A stretch of 64,000 nt of DNA from Pristimantibacillus sp052113225. GTDB lineage: Bacteria; Bacillota; Bacilli; Paenibacillales; Paenibacillaceae. The stretch spans positions 253,616 to 317,615 of the forward strand of contig NZ_JBFRCT010000010.1 in assembly GCF_052113225.1 (NCBI RefSeq), written 5' to 3'. The notes beneath the pieces were generated by a model, which saw only the letters and a list, made by a program, of their open reading frames with translations, was not told the DNA's origin and made no database searches. This document shows, piece by piece, positions 42,518 through 51,723 of this stretch (the first letter of the stretch is position 1; every line of letters starts with the position of its first letter). Both the position numbers and the translations under genes were made by a program.

Positions 42518-44515
42518 ATGAATTTTGGCGTTTGTTATTATCCGGAGCATTGGCCGGAAGAACGCTGGCCGCTGGATGCGAAGATGATGCGGGAGGCCGG
42601 CATTAATGTCGTACGGATCGGGGAGTTTTCCTGGTCCAAGCTGGAACGAAGAGCTGGAGAGTACAGTTTTGAATGGCTGGACAAGAGTCTGTCGATTCTG
42701 GCCGCAGAAGGGATTCGGGTTGTGCTGGGGACACCAACGGCTACTCCGCCCAAATGGGTCATGGACCGTCATCCTGATATTTATATGCAGGATAATAAAG
42801 GGGTCGTCCGCGGCTTTGGCCATCGAAGACACTATTGCTACAACAACCCGAACTACCACGTCCATGTTCAGTCGATTGTAACGGCAATGGCGGAGCGCTA
42901 CGCTCACCATGAGAACGTGATTGCATGGCAGATCGATAATGAGTTTGGCTGTACCGATACCACGCGTTGTTATTGCAGCAACTGCCGCACCGCTTTCCAA
43001 CAATGGCTGGAGAAAAAATATGGCGATATCGATCACTTGAACGAGCAGTGGGGGACCGTATTCTGGAGCCAGATTTACAATGCTTTTACTGAAATCGAGC
43101 TGCCTGCCTATACGGTGTTTCCGCTGCACAATCCGGGAATGGAGCTCGACTTCCGTAGGTTTTCATCCGATTCGGCTGTGCAGTTCCAGAAGCTTCAGCT
43201 GAGCATCTTACATGCCATCGCTCCGAACCAGCCAGTCACACACAACATGATGGGCATGTTTAATGAAATCGATGACTTTGATTTGTCGAAGGAACTGGAT
43301 TTCGCATCGCTGGATACGTACCCGAATCTGATGTTTGCTGATAAGCCTGACCCTCGGGATACTGCACTTAACCTGGATGTTACCCGTGGCTTCAAGCAAG
43401 CGAATTTCTGGGTGATGGAGCATCAGAGTGGCCCGCCGGGCGGTAATATTTTATTCCCAACGCCAAAGCCGGGCGAGCTTCGCAAATGGACTTATCAATC
43501 TGTTGCTCATGGCGCAGATGCCATCCTTTACTTCCGCTGGCGGACCTGTCTATTCGGAGCCGAGCAATTCTGGCACGGCCTGCTGCCGCATGACGGCAAT
43601 CCAGGCAGGCGTTATGAGGAAGCGGCACGTACAGGCGAGGAGCTGCAGCGGTTGCTGCCTCTTATGGAGGGCTTAAGCAGCCAGGCAGAGGCGGCGATTA
43701 TCAGGTCCTACGAGAACGAGTGGACGATGGAGATTCAGCCGCAGACCTATGAGCATCGCTATAGCCGGCAGCTTATGGCTTACTATAAGCACTTCTATGA
43801 CAATCGGATTCCTGTGGATGTCATATCGGATGATTGCGATTTTGAAGCTTATAAGCTGGTCGTTCTGCCGCACTATATGATGGCGAAGCCGGGAGTTGCC
43901 GAAAGGCTGGAGCGCTACACGGCCGCAGGCGGTACGGTAGTGCTCGATATCCGCGCCGGGACTAAGCTGTGGAACAATCGAATGGATGATGCCCCACTAC
44001 CGGGAGCATTCCGCGAGCTGCTTGGCATCCGCATCACCGACTACGGTACGCTTCGTCAAGGCGAATCCCGCCGGATTACAACAAGGGATGAAGAGAATGC
44101 GGGAAGCGGAACGATCTGGTACGACGTCATCACTGCCGAGAAGGCCGAACCAATCGCTTGGTATGGTGAGGATTATATGGCAGGATCACCAGCAGCCACG
44201 TGCCATGCCTTTGGGAAAGGCACCGCTTATTATTTCGGCATCGGAGCTGATCCTATTGGTATGCGCAGCCTTATGAGCCAAGTATGCAAATCCGCTGATA
44301 TCCGTCCGATCATCGAGGTAACGGCGCCGGAGGAGGTGGAGTTGGCACGAAGAGCGGGCAGCACGCAGCGATTTGTCTTTGCGATTAATCATGCGGGAGA
44401 GGAACGGACGGTCCAATTGGCAGCTCCAATGTTCGAATTGATCTCCAACCGCATGCTGGAAGGCACAGCCGTCATTCCTGCCTATGGCGTGTACGTATTT
44501 ACTTCGCTTAGCTGA
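42518..44515 (+). CDS. GH42 beta-galactosidase with zinc cluster
   Basis: A 665-residue enzyme. NFGVCYYPEHWPEERW opens the catalytic barrel; WQIDNEFG carries the acid/base Glu (about residue 147) and WVMEHQSGP the nucleophile Glu (about 306). The cysteines of CTDTTRCYCSNC match the zinc-binding site known from GH42 structures. A trimerisation domain (from EAAIIRSYEN) and a small C-terminal beta domain complete the usual layout. No signal peptide, so it cleaves imported beta-galactosides in the cytoplasm. It heads the carbohydrate locus and lies 41 nt before an ABC permease gene. Confidence 0.92.
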   Translation: MNFGVCYYPEHWPEERWPLDAKMMREAGINVVRIGEFSWSKLERRAGEYSFEWLDKSLSILAAEGIRVVLGTPTATPPKWVMDRHPDIYMQDNKGVVRGFGHRRHYCYNNPNYHVHVQSIVTAMAERYAHHENVIAWQIDNEFGCTDTTRCYCSNCRTAFQQWLEKKYGDIDHLNEQWGTVFWSQIYNAFTEIELPAYTVFPLHNPGMELDFRRFSSDSAVQFQKLQLSILHAIAPNQPVTHNMMGMFNEIDDFDLSKELDFASLDTYPNLMFADKPDPRDTALNLDVTRGFKQANFWVMEHQSGPPGGNILFPTPKPGELRKWTYQSVAHGADAILYFRWRTCLFGAEQFWHGLLPHDGNPGRRYEEAARTGEELQRLLPLMEGLSSQAEAAIIRSYENEWTMEIQPQTYEHRYSRQLMAYYKHFYDNRIPVDVISDDCDFEAYKLVVLPHYMMAKPGVAERLERYTAAGGTVVLDIRAGTKLWNNRMDDAPLPGAFRELLGIRITDYGTLRQGESRRITTRDEENAGSGTIWYDVITAEKAEPIAWYGEDYMAGSPAATCHAFGKGTAYYFGIGADPIGMRSLMSQVCKSADIRPIIEVTAPEEVELARRAGSTQRFVFAINHAGEERTVQLAAPMFELISNRMLEGTAVIPAYGVYVFTSLS

Positions 44516-44556
44516 ATCGATGAACGACCAACCTGCTGTCAAGAAAGGAGACTAAC

Positions 44557-45525
44557 ATGGCCAAACCCGCCAATACACTAACGAATCAGGAGATTGTCCA
44601 AACGGCCGGGAAGAAGGCGGGCAAAAGCCTCGTCATACGAAGACAGTATCAGCTGCTTTTGATGTCAACGCCTTTCGTGCTTCTCGTTATGCTATTTTCC
44701 TTTGGCCCGCTATGGGGCTGGATCATGGCTTTCCAACATTACAAGGTAGCGTTAGGGCTGTGGCACTCACCGTGGACCGGCTTCGATAACTTCAAGCTGC
44801 TCTTCCAGGATCCGCAGTTCTTTAACGCTCTTCGCAATACCATTGTCATGGGCGTATTGAATCTGGTAACGAGCTTTATTGGGGCGATCTTCCTGGCGTT
44901 ACTGCTGAACGAAGTCCGATTTGTTTTCTTCAAACGGGTTATTCAGACATTGACCTACATCCCGCATTTCGTTTCCTGGGTCGTTATCGCCAACATATTC
45001 GCTACGCTGCTTTCCCCGGATGCCGGAGTTGTGAACGCTATTCTAATGAAGCTGGGCTTTATTCATGAACCGCTATATTTTCTCGGAGAGGAAAAATGGT
45101 TCTGGTGGATTCACACGGCCGCGAACTTCTGGAAGGAGCTTGGCTGGAATACGATCATCTACCTTGCGGTACTCGTAGGTCTTAATCCAGAGCACTATGA
45201 AGCAGCAGAAGTAGACGGGGCAACGCGCTTTCAGAAGATGCGCTTTATCTCAATTCCGGGCATTATGCCAACAGCCGTGCTGCTGCTCATTTTGAATGTC
45301 GGATGGATCGTGCAAAGCGGCTATGAATCGCAGTTCCTGCTTGGTAATCCAGTCGTCATTAACCGCTCCGAAGTGCTTGATCTTTATGCTCTGAATTACT
45401 CGACCAGCATTGGCGATTATTCCTACGGCGTGGCGGTCAGTATGTTCAAATCAATTGTCAGTCTCGTGCTTGTCCTGCTGGTCAATTATACAGCCAAGAA
45501 AACATCCGGCAGCCGCTTATTCTAA
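44557..45525 (+). CDS. Sugar ABC transporter permease (LplB-like)
   Basis: A 322-residue permease with six TM helices. The cytoplasmic coupling loop reads EAAEVDGATRFQKMRFISIPG (EAA motif, in parts near residue 210). The N-terminal PLWGWIMAFQHYKVALGLWHSPWTGFDNF region is typical of the LplB/YtcP-partner family of CUT1 oligosaccharide importers. AAGAAAGGAG precedes the ATG. The second permease and a binding protein follow; no ATPase gene is present, so an MsmX-type shared ATPase is expected. Confidence 0.92.
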   Translation: MAKPANTLTNQEIVQTAGKKAGKSLVIRRQYQLLLMSTPFVLLVMLFSFGPLWGWIMAFQHYKVALGLWHSPWTGFDNFKLLFQDPQFFNALRNTIVMGVLNLVTSFIGAIFLALLLNEVRFVFFKRVIQTLTYIPHFVSWVVIANIFATLLSPDAGVVNAILMKLGFIHEPLYFLGEEKWFWWIHTAANFWKELGWNTIIYLAVLVGLNPEHYEAAEVDGATRFQKMRFISIPGIMPTAVLLLILNVGWIVQSGYESQFLLGNPVVINRSEVLDLYALNYSTSIGDYSYGVAVSMFKSIVSLVLVLLVNYTAKKTSGSRLF

Positions 45526-45557
45526 GCGGAGCCGGCGTGCCAAGGAGGTGAGAGAAC

Positions 45558-46448
45558 ATGTTAGTCAGGCGGTCCAAAGGAGATGCCATCTTTAGTACAC
45601 TCAATTACATTCTGCTGCTGGTGCTTGGAGTCGGAACGTTGTTCCCGTTCCTCAATCTGGCTGCCATCTCCTTGAACGATGCGGGCGATACGCTGAAAGG
45701 CACGATTTATATCTGGCCCCGCGTCTTCACCTTGGAGAATTACAGTACGATCTTCGCAAATCATGGTCTCGCGGCGGCAGCGATTCGTTCGGTCGTCCGA
45801 ACGGTGGTGGGTACTGCCCTCGGCGTACTTTGTACCGCGATGCTCGCCTATGCCCTGAGCAGGAGGGAATTCTTCCTCCGCAAGACGTATAACGTTATTC
45901 TAATCATTACGATGTACGTGAATGGCGGTCTGATCCCGTTTTATCTGCTAGTTAAAAATATCGGACTTATGAATAACGCACTTGTGTATATCCTACCGAT
46001 GCTGATCGGCGTGTTTAACGTCATTATTATGAGAAGTTATTTCGAGCAGCTGCCGGAAGGCATTGTTGAGTCTGCGAGAATCGACGGCGCAACGGATTTT
46101 CAAATCCTGTTTCGGATTGTGCTTCAGATCAGCTTGCCTGTGTTATCAACAATTACGCTGTATATCGCTGTTCAGCATTGGAACTCCTGGTTCGACAACT
46201 ACCTGTATGCAAGCCGCAACGAGAACCTGAACCTGCTGCAATACGAGCTGCAGAAAATTCTGATCAGCTCCGTAAACCAAGTGATGAGCGCCAATACCCA
46301 CATCGATGCAACGGATGCCAGAAGGACCAACCCGGAGACCATTCGGGCGGCTATGACGATCATCGTCACCCTGCCGATTCTGCTGGTGTATCCGTTCCTG
46401 CAAAAGTATTTTGTAAAAGGCATGACCTTCGCTGCTATGAAGGAATAG
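45558..46448 (+). CDS. Sugar ABC transporter permease (YtcP-like)
   Basis: A 296-residue permease with six TM helices and coupling loop ESARIDGATDFQILFRIVLQ (EAA motif near residue 172). It is the partner of the LplB-like protein encoded 32 nt upstream. The C-terminus ends YFVKGMTFAAMKE, nearly invariant in YtcP/YcjP-type permeases (..KGVMIGAVKG/..). AAGGAGGTGAGAG precedes the ATG. With the binding protein downstream it forms an oligosaccharide importer. Confidence 0.92.
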   Translation: MLVRRSKGDAIFSTLNYILLLVLGVGTLFPFLNLAAISLNDAGDTLKGTIYIWPRVFTLENYSTIFANHGLAAAAIRSVVRTVVGTALGVLCTAMLAYALSRREFFLRKTYNVILIITMYVNGGLIPFYLLVKNIGLMNNALVYILPMLIGVFNVIIMRSYFEQLPEGIVESARIDGATDFQILFRIVLQISLPVLSTITLYIAVQHWNSWFDNYLYASRNENLNLLQYELQKILISSVNQVMSANTHIDATDARRTNPETIRAAMTIIVTLPILLVYPFLQKYFVKGMTFAAMKE

Positions 46449-46519
46449 GCCGCTAAGATTGGTGTTGTCGGATCAATGAATCCGGTGATATTATCATGAC
46501 AAGATGAGAGGGTGTCCAT

Positions 46520-48252
46520 ATGTCAACGACATGGAAAAAAGGGTTAACACTGATGGCTGCTTCAGTCATGCTCACAGGAGTAATGGCAGGCTGCTCCTCC
46601 AATAACAATGGAGGCAGCAATACAGAGGAATCCAGCAACGGCGGCAATGCAGCAACAACTAATACAAAAAATGAAGGCGCTTCCAACGAAGCGACGAAGG
46701 CACCAGCAGAGCCCATTACGTACACGATGAATACGACCGACCGAAGTTGAATTGGGATACCCCCATTACGAAACTATTTACCGAGAAAACAGGCGTTTCC
46801 TTAAAGTACGATCTGATCGTTGGAGAGGAAACCCAGAAGGAAGATCTATGGCTTGCTTCCGGAGACTATCCGGATGTAATGGCCATGGGTCCACAGGAAA
46901 TCCAGAAATATAAAGACGGCGGCGCACTTATTCCGCTTAATGATCTAATCGATCAATACGGCCCGAACATTAAAGAGAAGTTTGGCGAATACTTTAATCT
47001 CCTGAAGGACGCAGACGGCAAGATCTGGTCCATCTACGGTGTGAATAAAAGCCGTGAAGCGAAAGCCGATGCTTCTGCCAACTTTATCGTTCAATACGAT
47101 GTGCTGAAGGAAGCAGGTTATCCGCAGATCAAGACCCTTGATCAGCTGTACGATATCCTTAAAGCATACAAAGACAAACATCCGCAAATCGATGGCAAAG
47201 ATACAATTGGCTTCTCCGGCGCGATGTCCGGCTGGCAGGTCAACATTGAATATAATAATCCGATTATCAGCGCATCAGGACTTCCTGACCACGGCAACTT
47301 CCGGATTGATGACAGCGGCAATGTGCAGTACAACCCGGTTACCGAAGATGCGAAGAAGTACTATTCCTTCTTGAACAAACTTTACCAGAACGGACTGTAT
47401 GACAAGGAGGCTTTCTCACAGGATGATCTGTCGAAAAAGCTGGCGCAAGGCCGTGTATTAGCTGCCTATGCACCAAAATGGATGGTTGGCAACGTAGAGA
47501 CGCAATTCCGTCAAGACGGCCATCCGGAACGTCAATATGCTTATCTGCCGCTATCCTTCTCGGAGGATACAGTAGATCAGACCAATACGGTTGTACCAAC
47601 CTTTGCCGGCAGCTTGCAATGGGCAGTAACAACATCCGCGAAAAATCCGGAGCGCTTCATTCAGTTCATCGATTACTTGTTCTCGGATGAAGGCCAGATT
47701 TTATCGCAATGGGGCATTGAAGGGACGCATTACGAAGTGAAGGACGGCAAGCGTACTTTGCTGCCAGCTGAGCTGGAAGCGCGCAAAACCGATCCAGACC
47801 ATGGCACCAAGGAAGGCTTTACAAGCAACGGAACGGGCAGCGGGGCTTGGTTCAACGTTGGCGATGGCGCCAAACTGAGCGACGGTGATTATGCGACTCC
47901 ATTGACCAAAGATTATCAACTTAGCGTGTATGACGATATGACCAAAGAAGTGCTGGCGAAATACGGCAAAGAAATTTGGGCAGACTTCCTGCCGCCGGCA
48001 GTAGTTGTACCGGGTTACCTGTGGCAAGTAACGCCGCCGGACAATATCAACCTGCAGGCGAAGAAGATCGAAGAAGCCTGGAAGAAATATTTGCCTAAGC
48101 TCATTATGTCGAAGAACCAAGCAGACTTTGACAACAGCTGGGATGGCATGAAGTCAACTATGGAAAAAGCAGGGCTGAACGAAGTGAACGATGCTTATAC
48201 GAAGCTCTGGGCAGACTTTAATGACAAATTCAAAGCTACCATCGGGGAGTAA
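46520..48252 (+). pseudogene. Sugar-binding lipoprotein gene interrupted by a frameshift
   Basis: Two reading frames together make one extracellular solute-binding lipoprotein of about 577 residues. The first (46520-46750) holds the signal peptide with lipobox GVMAGCSS and a Ser/Asn linker, ending at TGA after MNTTDRS. The second (46747-48252) continues with KLNWDTPITKLFTEKTGVSL and runs to the normal family end. The break lies at a CGAC-CGAC tract; adding one CGAC unit restores TDRPKLNWDTPI. It could be a sequencing error, a recent loss, or a reversible slippage switch. The position after two permeases fits the importer's receptor. Confidence 0.8.
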
Positions 48253-48288
48253 CTAACTAGAGAGCCAGGCAGTAAGCCCGCATAACCG

Positions 48289-48324
48289 CGTACGCCTTGA
48301 CACTTGTGCAAGGCGTACGTTCTT
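48289..48324 (+). terminator. Hairpin terminator after the binding protein
   Basis: CGTACGCCTTG / CAAGGCGTACG perfect 11-bp stem, 9-nt loop, then TTCTTTTG. Leaky termination here would make the transporter more abundant than, or separate from, the two-component genes that follow. Confidence 0.75.
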
Positions 48325-48368
48325 TTGCTTCATTGTACACACCACCCGGGGGGCGAGGAATAAGACGT

Positions 48369-50165
48369 ATGAAAATCCGGACGAAACTCATTTTAGCTAA
48401 CCTGTTCATCGTCTTATTTCTGCTCGGCTCCGTTACGTTTGTGCTGACCAAGCGAAGCAGTGAACTTGTGCATGAGCATATTGTGCAAAATGCTACGTTA
48501 TCTCTATCGCAGATCAGCCAGAATCTCGACAACCGACTGGCTTCCTACGAAGATGTCGCCAATACGCTATTCCTCAATCCGTCACTTAATATCATTCTTG
48601 ATCAGCGTTATGCGGATCAGCTGGAAGCTTATGAGGTCTACTCCGAGCAGTTCCAGCCCTTCCTCTCAGCGATTCAGTCTACCCGGGATGTGATGAAGGT
48701 GGACGTATTTACGGACAATCCATCCTTCTTCTTTTCCAACGTACAGCTGATCGACGACGATATTCGTTCTTCCGCTTGGTACAAGGAAGTGATGGGCAAT
48801 AACACGGGAGGGTACTGGACGCATCCATATCTGACTTTTCCGAAAAAAGAACCCGTCATCAGCTTCCGCAAACGACTCAACAATGTGAACCGGGATTCGC
48901 CAAGCGTTGTGTCGCTGGAGGTTCGGCTGAAGAATCTCGCACAGCTTGTTGATCTGGAGAGCAAGAACAAACGCGTCATCTTCGCATTGTCCGACGGAAC
49001 GGTGCTGATTGACAGTGATACGGAGAATGCAGTCCAGAATATAAGCCAGCTGTCATTCGGCAGTCAGGTGATGAAAGGTACAAATGGCAGCTTCGATCAG
49101 ATGATGAACAAGGATTCTTATCAAATCTTGTATCAGACGCTGGACTCGCGCAATATCGTCAAAGGCATGAAGGTCATCGCCTTTATTCCAACACAGGAGT
49201 TATCCGGGAAGCTGCAGCAGCTTCGTTCGATGGCCGTGCTGCTTTTTGCAATGGCGCTTGTTGCTTCCGTCCTGCTGATCTCGATTATGTCTGTCAGTCT
49301 GACCCGTCGTTTGTCGGAGCTGGCAGTGAAGATGAAGCGGCTTAACCGTGATAAGTTCGACAGCTTTGTTGAGGTCAAGGGCAGTGATGAAGTCGCGCAG
49401 CTTGGCGAGATGTTTAATCTGATGGTCCGAAGACTACGAGAACTGATCGGCGAGGTGTATCAATCAGAGCTCGACCGCAGGGAGAATGCGCTTCGGACGA
49501 AGGAAGTGGAGTTGTACGCGCTGCAGACCCAGATCAATCCGCATTTTCTATTTAATACGCTTAATATGATTCGAGGTAAGCTGCTCATTGCGGGTGACCG
49601 GGAGAATGCGAAGGTCATTGGCCTGCTCGCGAAGTCGTTCCGAATGATGTTGAAGAAGGGCGGCCCAACGATCCGGCTGTCGGAGGAGCTCGATTTCATA
49701 TCCAGTTATCTGCAAATCCAGCAGTACCGGTTCGGTGACAAGTTTACTTATGAGATTGATGTGCCGGAAGAAGAGATGGATGTCCTTGTACCAAAGCTGT
49801 GTATACAGCCAATCGTTGAAAATGCCATTTCCCATGGGATTGAGCTAAGCCCAAATCCTTCCCATATCCGGATCAGCGGACAGCGGAGCGGGAATCTCCT
49901 GCTGCTGACCATCAAGGATAACGGTCTTGGCATTCCTCTCGAGCGATTGGCAGAAATTCAGCAGCGGTTGAATAGTGATGAGAGTCTCGCGGGTGACTCA
50001 CATATCGGTCTTCAAAATGTGCAGCACCGGCTGCGGCATCTATTCGGAGAAGGACATGGGCTTGAAATTACGAGCGAGGCTGGGGCCTGGACAATCGTAA
50101 CCATGAGCATACCAAGAGACGGACAGGGGGAGACGCCGGATGTACAACGTGTTGATCGTGGATGA
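48369..50165 (+). CDS. YesM-like sensor histidine kinase
   Basis: A 598-residue membrane kinase. TM1 about residues 8-30 and TM2 about 275-300 flank a large extracellular sensor domain (dCache-like). HAMP follows, then a His_kinase-type domain with QTQINPHFLFNTLNMIRG (phospho-accepting His) and HATPase motifs IVENAISHGIE, DNGLGIP and SHIGLQNVQHRLR. The ATG at 48369 follows CGAGGA and starts the family's usual MKIRTKL; the frame is open further upstream across a terminator, which is rejected. The stop overlaps the regulator gene by 26 nt. Confidence 0.9.
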   Translation: MKIRTKLILANLFIVLFLLGSVTFVLTKRSSELVHEHIVQNATLSLSQISQNLDNRLASYEDVANTLFLNPSLNIILDQRYADQLEAYEVYSEQFQPFLSAIQSTRDVMKVDVFTDNPSFFFSNVQLIDDDIRSSAWYKEVMGNNTGGYWTHPYLTFPKKEPVISFRKRLNNVNRDSPSVVSLEVRLKNLAQLVDLESKNKRVIFALSDGTVLIDSDTENAVQNISQLSFGSQVMKGTNGSFDQMMNKDSYQILYQTLDSRNIVKGMKVIAFIPTQELSGKLQQLRSMAVLLFAMALVASVLLISIMSVSLTRRLSELAVKMKRLNRDKFDSFVEVKGSDEVAQLGEMFNLMVRRLRELIGEVYQSELDRRENALRTKEVELYALQTQINPHFLFNTLNMIRGKLLIAGDRENAKVIGLLAKSFRMMLKKGGPTIRLSEELDFISSYLQIQQYRFGDKFTYEIDVPEEEMDVLVPKLCIQPIVENAISHGIELSPNPSHIRISGQRSGNLLLLTIKDNGLGIPLERLAEIQQRLNSDESLAGDSHIGLQNVQHRLRHLFGEGHGLEITSEAGAWTIVTMSIPRDGQGETPDVQRVDRG

Positions 50166-51705
50166 TGAGCCGGTGGCGAGGCAATCGCTGCGTTATCTGA
50201 TTGATTGGGAGGAACTTGGTTTCACGGTTAAAGGGGAAGCGCAGGATGGACAGCAGGCGCTTGACATGCTGCGCAGCCAGAGCTACGCCCTTGTGCTTAC
50301 CGATATTCGGATGCCTGTCTTGAACGGTCTTGAGATGGCGGCAGCCATGCAGGAGTTCACCGATACGCCAGTCGTGATCTTAAGCGGCTATGATGATTTT
50401 GCCTATGCCCGGGAGGGACTTCGGCTGGGCGTGAAGGAGTATTTGCTGAAGCCTGTTGATGAGGAAGATCTTATTGCCTTATTGCAAAAGCTTGCTGCCG
50501 AACTGCGCGAGCAGCAGCTTCTAGAGAAGCGGCAGCGGCTTGGCCTGTCGGCCGGAAGGGATCAGCTTCTTCGCCGATTGGCACATGGCCAGGTGGCCGC
50601 TCGAGAACTGGAGGAGCAGCTTTTGCTGATGGAGCTTCCTTCGCATCATGAGAGATATGCCTGTTTGCTGCTTGAACTTGATTTCCTTGCTGATGGGGAA
50701 ATGCCGGATCGGGATACCGAGCTCATGCGTTTTGCGATCCGCAATATCGCGGAGGAATTAGCAGATGGGCGGGGTTATATATTCGAAGAATCAGAGGAGC
50801 GAATCGGCGTTCTGTTAGGCGGTACCGACAAGGAAATGGACGTTGAAGAATGCCGACTGTGGGCAGAGTCTCTGCGTTCCTCGACGATGAGGTACGCCAA
50901 AGCCTCTGTCACGATCGGCATTGGCCGAAGCGTGGGATCAATCATGGAGATTAAGCGTTCTTGGAGTGAGGCGGAGGAGGCGCTCGACAGGAAGTTTTTG
51001 TCGGGAGCAGGAACGGTTCTGCTGCCACATGGTAAAACCGAGACAGACGGTGAGCCCGACATGCTTAGAACGCTTGAGTCGGAAGTGCTGGAGATGGTGC
51101 GCAGCAGCCGGCGTGCAGACACATTACGGGCATTGGCTAGGCTGTGGGAATGCTTCAAGACGGAGCAAATATCAGAAGGCCGGGCAAAGCTGTCGGTATT
51201 GGAGCTATTTATCCAGCTATTCCGTCTCGTGAAGGAGCAGGGCGCCAGCCATGACCGGTTGTTTGATCCCGCATTAGGGGATTACGAGCGGATCATGCGG
51301 ATCAAGACGATGGATGAGCTGCTGCGTTTTATGGAGAACAAGTGTGGAGATGTACTCGATGCCCTGCAGCGGACGAAGGAGATCAGACCGAATAAAATCG
51401 TTCTTGAAGTGAAGCAAATTGTACAGGAGCAGTACGCTGGCAATGTAAGCCTGCGAAGTGTGGCTGCTATGATCTATATGAACCCGAATTACCTTGGCAA
51501 GCTGTTCAAGGCTAATACCGAGCAGTCTTTTAACGATTATGTGCTGCAGGTTCGGATGGAAAAGGCGAAGGAGCTGCTTCTTCATACGGATAAGAAAGTA
51601 TATGAAATCGCTCTGGAAGTGGGGTTTAGCGAGCTCGACTGGTTTTATAAACGATTCAAAACGTATACGGGCGTAAGTACAAGCGATTACCGGAATGCCC
51701 GCTGA
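50140..51705 (+). CDS. YesN-like AraC-type response regulator
   Basis: A 521-residue regulator. The receiver domain has VLIVDDEP, phospho-Asp about 55 in LVLTDIRMPVLNG and Lys in LLKPVDEED. A middle section of about 270 residues has no assigned fold. The C-terminal AraC domain has two helix-turn-helix parts, the first in SLRSVAAMIYMNPNYLGKLF and the second in YEIALEVGFSELDWFYKRFK. It overlaps the kinase gene by 26 nt. By analogy to yes and similar loci, it should activate the adjacent sugar-import and hydrolase genes. Confidence 0.9.
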   Translation: MYNVLIVDDEPVARQSLRYLIDWEELGFTVKGEAQDGQQALDMLRSQSYALVLTDIRMPVLNGLEMAAAMQEFTDTPVVILSGYDDFAYAREGLRLGVKEYLLKPVDEEDLIALLQKLAAELREQQLLEKRQRLGLSAGRDQLLRRLAHGQVAARELEEQLLLMELPSHHERYACLLLELDFLADGEMPDRDTELMRFAIRNIAEELADGRGYIFEESEERIGVLLGGTDKEMDVEECRLWAESLRSSTMRYAKASVTIGIGRSVGSIMEIKRSWSEAEEALDRKFLSGAGTVLLPHGKTETDGEPDMLRTLESEVLEMVRSSRRADTLRALARLWECFKTEQISEGRAKLSVLELFIQLFRLVKEQGASHDRLFDPALGDYERIMRIKTMDELLRFMENKCGDVLDALQRTKEIRPNKIVLEVKQIVQEQYAGNVSLRSVAAMIYMNPNYLGKLFKANTEQSFNDYVLQVRMEKAKELLLHTDKKVYEIALEVGFSELDWFYKRFKTYTGVSTSDYRNAR

Positions 51706-51723
51706 CGGGAAAAGGAGGAGAAG

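Noticed and set aside
42104..43129. A long minus-strand reading frame of 341 codons
   Set aside because: It lies opposite the GH42 gene, has no ribosome-binding site, and its composition is that of an antisense shadow of a GC-rich coding region.
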